Positions 61,748 through 64,000 of a stretch of 64,000 nt of DNA are shown piece after piece. The translations under genes and the position numbers were made by a program. The stretch's first letter is position 1; the number at the start of each line of letters is the position of its first letter. The notes beneath the pieces were generated by a model. The model saw only the letters and a list, made by a program, of their open reading frames with translations. It made no database searches and was not told where the DNA came from. Source of the stretch: Papilionanthe hookeriana x Papilionanthe teres (taxonomy: Eukaryota; Streptophyta; Magnoliopsida; Asparagales; Orchidaceae); contig CM040428.1 of NCBI GenBank assembly GCA_022702705.1, positions 112,114,022-112,178,021 of the forward strand, in the 5' to 3' direction.

Positions 61748-64000
61748 TGTCGGCATATTTTTAGGTTATGTGTTTTATTTTGAAAAGGGGGTGGCCTACG
61801 GAAATTGTCGGCGAATTTTTAATTTAATTTAAATAAATAATTTGAAAAGTAGTATTTTATTTTTAAAAATAATTTTAAATTTGAAAGTTTTAAGATATGA
61901 AATCAAACTGATCTCACATCCCGAATAGTTTATATAAACGAGCGCCGCATCACAAACCGTGTATCTATCCCGAAGAATAGACACACTGCTTGATGATGGG
62001 GCTCGATTAAATAAACTAGAAAGGTTTGTGACATCCGTTTGGTCTGCGAACCGATTTTATAAGCCGACAAATTCCCCTGCTTAATATAAATGAATTAAGC
62101 AGGGTTTATATTCCACAGGTTCTTTAAAATTCCCTATAAGGGCAAGCCCACATAGTTAATTACATCTTAAGAGACGGGAATCACCTAAGAAAACTCTCGA
62201 TAATAATCAATAATTACTGCTCTCAAGAATTTCAAAGTTTAAGTTTTCAAAGGATTGAATTTTTGAATCTCGATAGGGAATGGATCAAGTTGGGAACATT
62301 TTATTTTGGGAATTCAAAGGAAGAAAAGTAGGAGAAATTACGGATTCGAAGTGAACTTCGGTAATCTCCCGACTATCCTATTGTTTGGCTTGAATTTAAG
62401 AAAGTCCTAATGTTCATTTAATGTTTTAATCTTGTCAATTTTAATTAATTAGGGCTTATATTTATATGATAAAATCATACAAATAGCCTGGAAGATATGA
62501 GGGTTTATATCGTATCGGACGACTACCTCGGAGTCCTAAGACCGGTTAGGGCTTAATTTGCAATGCAAATGCCTAACGAAGAGTTGAGGATTTATGTTGC
62601 ACTAGGCGAAACTACCTCGAAGTCCTATGGCTTTGTTGTTCAATTCCAGGAAAGTTTTCTTGAAGTAGATTCAAGTTTTCTTGACGACGATGGCCGTGCT
62701 TGCCCACCATGCTCCGAGCTCCTTGTTGTTGCGAGAGGTTTAGTTTTAGAAATCATAAATCAGGGGATGAGAAAAGTGTTCCGGTTTAGAGAAGTCTTAA
62801 TTTCCAAGTGTTTTTTGTGTTTTAATTAAAACAAATCTTAAAGTTGATTAAACAGAACCGATTAAGATCCCACGGTTCCGTCATCCCGGCACCGTTATTT
62901 TCATCGAATTCACTTAGTCCAGATGAATTTGCTAAACCCAACTAAATGAGTTCCACACTTTCATTTAGACCATGGGAAATCCCGTTAGCAACACGTGGGT
63001 TACATCATCAGAGGTATTCCAGATCATTCGATGAGACGTTTTAATTTAGTTGTAGTTGTAGTTTTGTTGTTACGTTTTGTGATTAAATTTTGAGTTGTCT
63101 TATATTTTGGAATGTTGTGGAAGTGAATTTTATCTTGTAGTGTCTTTTAATTTAGTTATGGGTTTTCGGTTTCGGTTTACGTCCTAAAGGTGTAGGTTTT
63201 CATGCAATCGTTGTTTATCATGCAAGAAAAGTAAGTGCGATGTGATTAAATAAGTTGCAATAGAATAAATCACAATAAAATAAAAGCGTGCACTGGAGGG
63301 TCTTCCGTCATCCCAAGTGCACTTAAAACACGGTTAGAATATTTAAGCGAGTTCCTAGGTAAAGCTAAGGTAAGGGTTATGGTTTTCTACCACATTCCTA
63401 ATCACTATAGCTAGTCATTTCCTATGACGTCTAGGTTCCTGTGTTTTTAGTTTGAAGACGATTTTCTTCATCAAAGAACAATCAAGTTCACTTGTTCTTA
63501 TAAATATCCTATCATATTGAGAAAGTGCTTAAGAAGAATCTTAAACATCTTTTCAATATTTCTAGGATTGTTTTAAGTCCAAGAGAATTTAATTATGTAA
63601 ATGAATCGATCGTCCGAGGTTTTCAAGTTTTGTTAACTTGCTCGAGTGAACTAGGACATTTGAATGTCACTATAAGTGAAGTAACATTTCATTTGATACT
63701 CCATTTAGGAGTTATAATAGTAAAAGCTCCTAAGGGCGAAATGACATTTAATGATTTGTGATTCAAATTTAAGTTCGAATTAATGATTTGAGTTTGGAAT
63801 AGTGTTGAAGTTATTTTAGATTTATTTCTTCATGTCTTAAGTGATGTTATTTAATTCAACTTAATTTAATTTAATTTAATTTTTTAAGTTGATTTAATTT
63901 AATTCAATTTAGTTTGGTTCGATGTTACATTAAATTAATTTGATTTAATTTAATTTTTAATTTAATTTGATTTAATTTAATTTAATTTAATTTAATTTAT
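61748..64000 (-). repeat. Element B 5' LTR, cut by the window edge
   Basis: TGTCGGCATA at 61748, then the same order as 41136 onward: TATA-like 61928-61939, hairpins 61960-62145, TTAAA tract from about 63850. About 5 kb more LTR should follow outside. Differences from the 3' copy are few and often fall at CTG or CAG triplets. Confidence 0.95.

Larger units (their letters stand above)
41136..64000 (-). mobile_element. Element B: second AlkB-carrying Tat/Ogre-like retrotransposon, 5' LTR cut by window edge
   Basis: Minus-strand element with 3' LTR 41136-48504, internal region 48505-61747 (13.2 kb) and at least 2.25 kb of 5' LTR at 61748-64000. Gene order is identical to A. The internal region is longer mainly through a bigger tandem array. 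Every ORF is fragmented by small insertions, deletions and substitutions, although the LTRs are nearly identical. Inserted in the integrase part of element C. Confidence 0.94.

Overview
The window is plant nuclear DNA made almost entirely of nested LTR retrotransposons. I found no host gene, tRNA, rRNA or CRISPR array. The evidence for a plant is: Ty3/gypsy polyproteins of the Tat/Ogre type with two RNase H domains (the second of the extra 'archaeal-type' kind known from plant Tat elements), a Ty1/copia fragment, a tRNA-Asp-type primer site, and a captured plant-type ALKBH9/10 domain. I cannot name the species.

Layout. A plus-strand element of the family (C, oldest; coding parts 1-1219 and 37918-41135, running off the left edge and resuming past the right edge) has been split twice by relatives. 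Element A (minus strand, 1220 to about 37913) lies in C's protease region. Element B (minus strand, 41136 to beyond 64000) lies in C's integrase zinc-finger region. A's 3' LTR (1220-18063) is itself interrupted at 3223-12498 by a copia fragment plus another LTR-element remnant. That block contains a plus-strand solo LTR of the same giant family (4553-11941, 7,389 bp) flanked by a perfect GTGCC target duplication.

Gene order on the minus strand, the same in A and B: 5' LTR (about 7.4 kb), primer site resembling Ogre/Tat tRNA-Arg sites, leader, ORF1, gag, protease, RT, RNase H, second RNase H, integrase, then a separate ORF with a C-terminal AlkB-like 2OG-Fe(II) dioxygenase domain of the plant ALKBH9/ALKBH10 (RNA m6A demethylase) type, then a 3' UTR with a tandem-repeat array, then the 3' LTR. 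The array is about 16 x 37 bp in A and about 18 x 82 bp in B.

Main discovery candidate: a giant Tat/Ogre-like retrotransposon family carrying its own RNA-demethylase-like gene in the 'env position'. The HxD, distal His and Arg-x5-Arg residues are all visible in A, and the same gene is present in B. A strong 3' splice site sits just before the AlkB ATG in both copies, suggesting a spliced subgenomic mRNA. The AlkB ORF and ORF1 also share a short N-terminal module. A plausible role is to remove m6A from the element's own RNA, favouring its stability or packaging; this is inference. Both copies have coding breaks (A a few, B many), so these copies are probably not autonomous today. Many of B's differences fall at CTG/CAG motifs and may be consensus artefacts.
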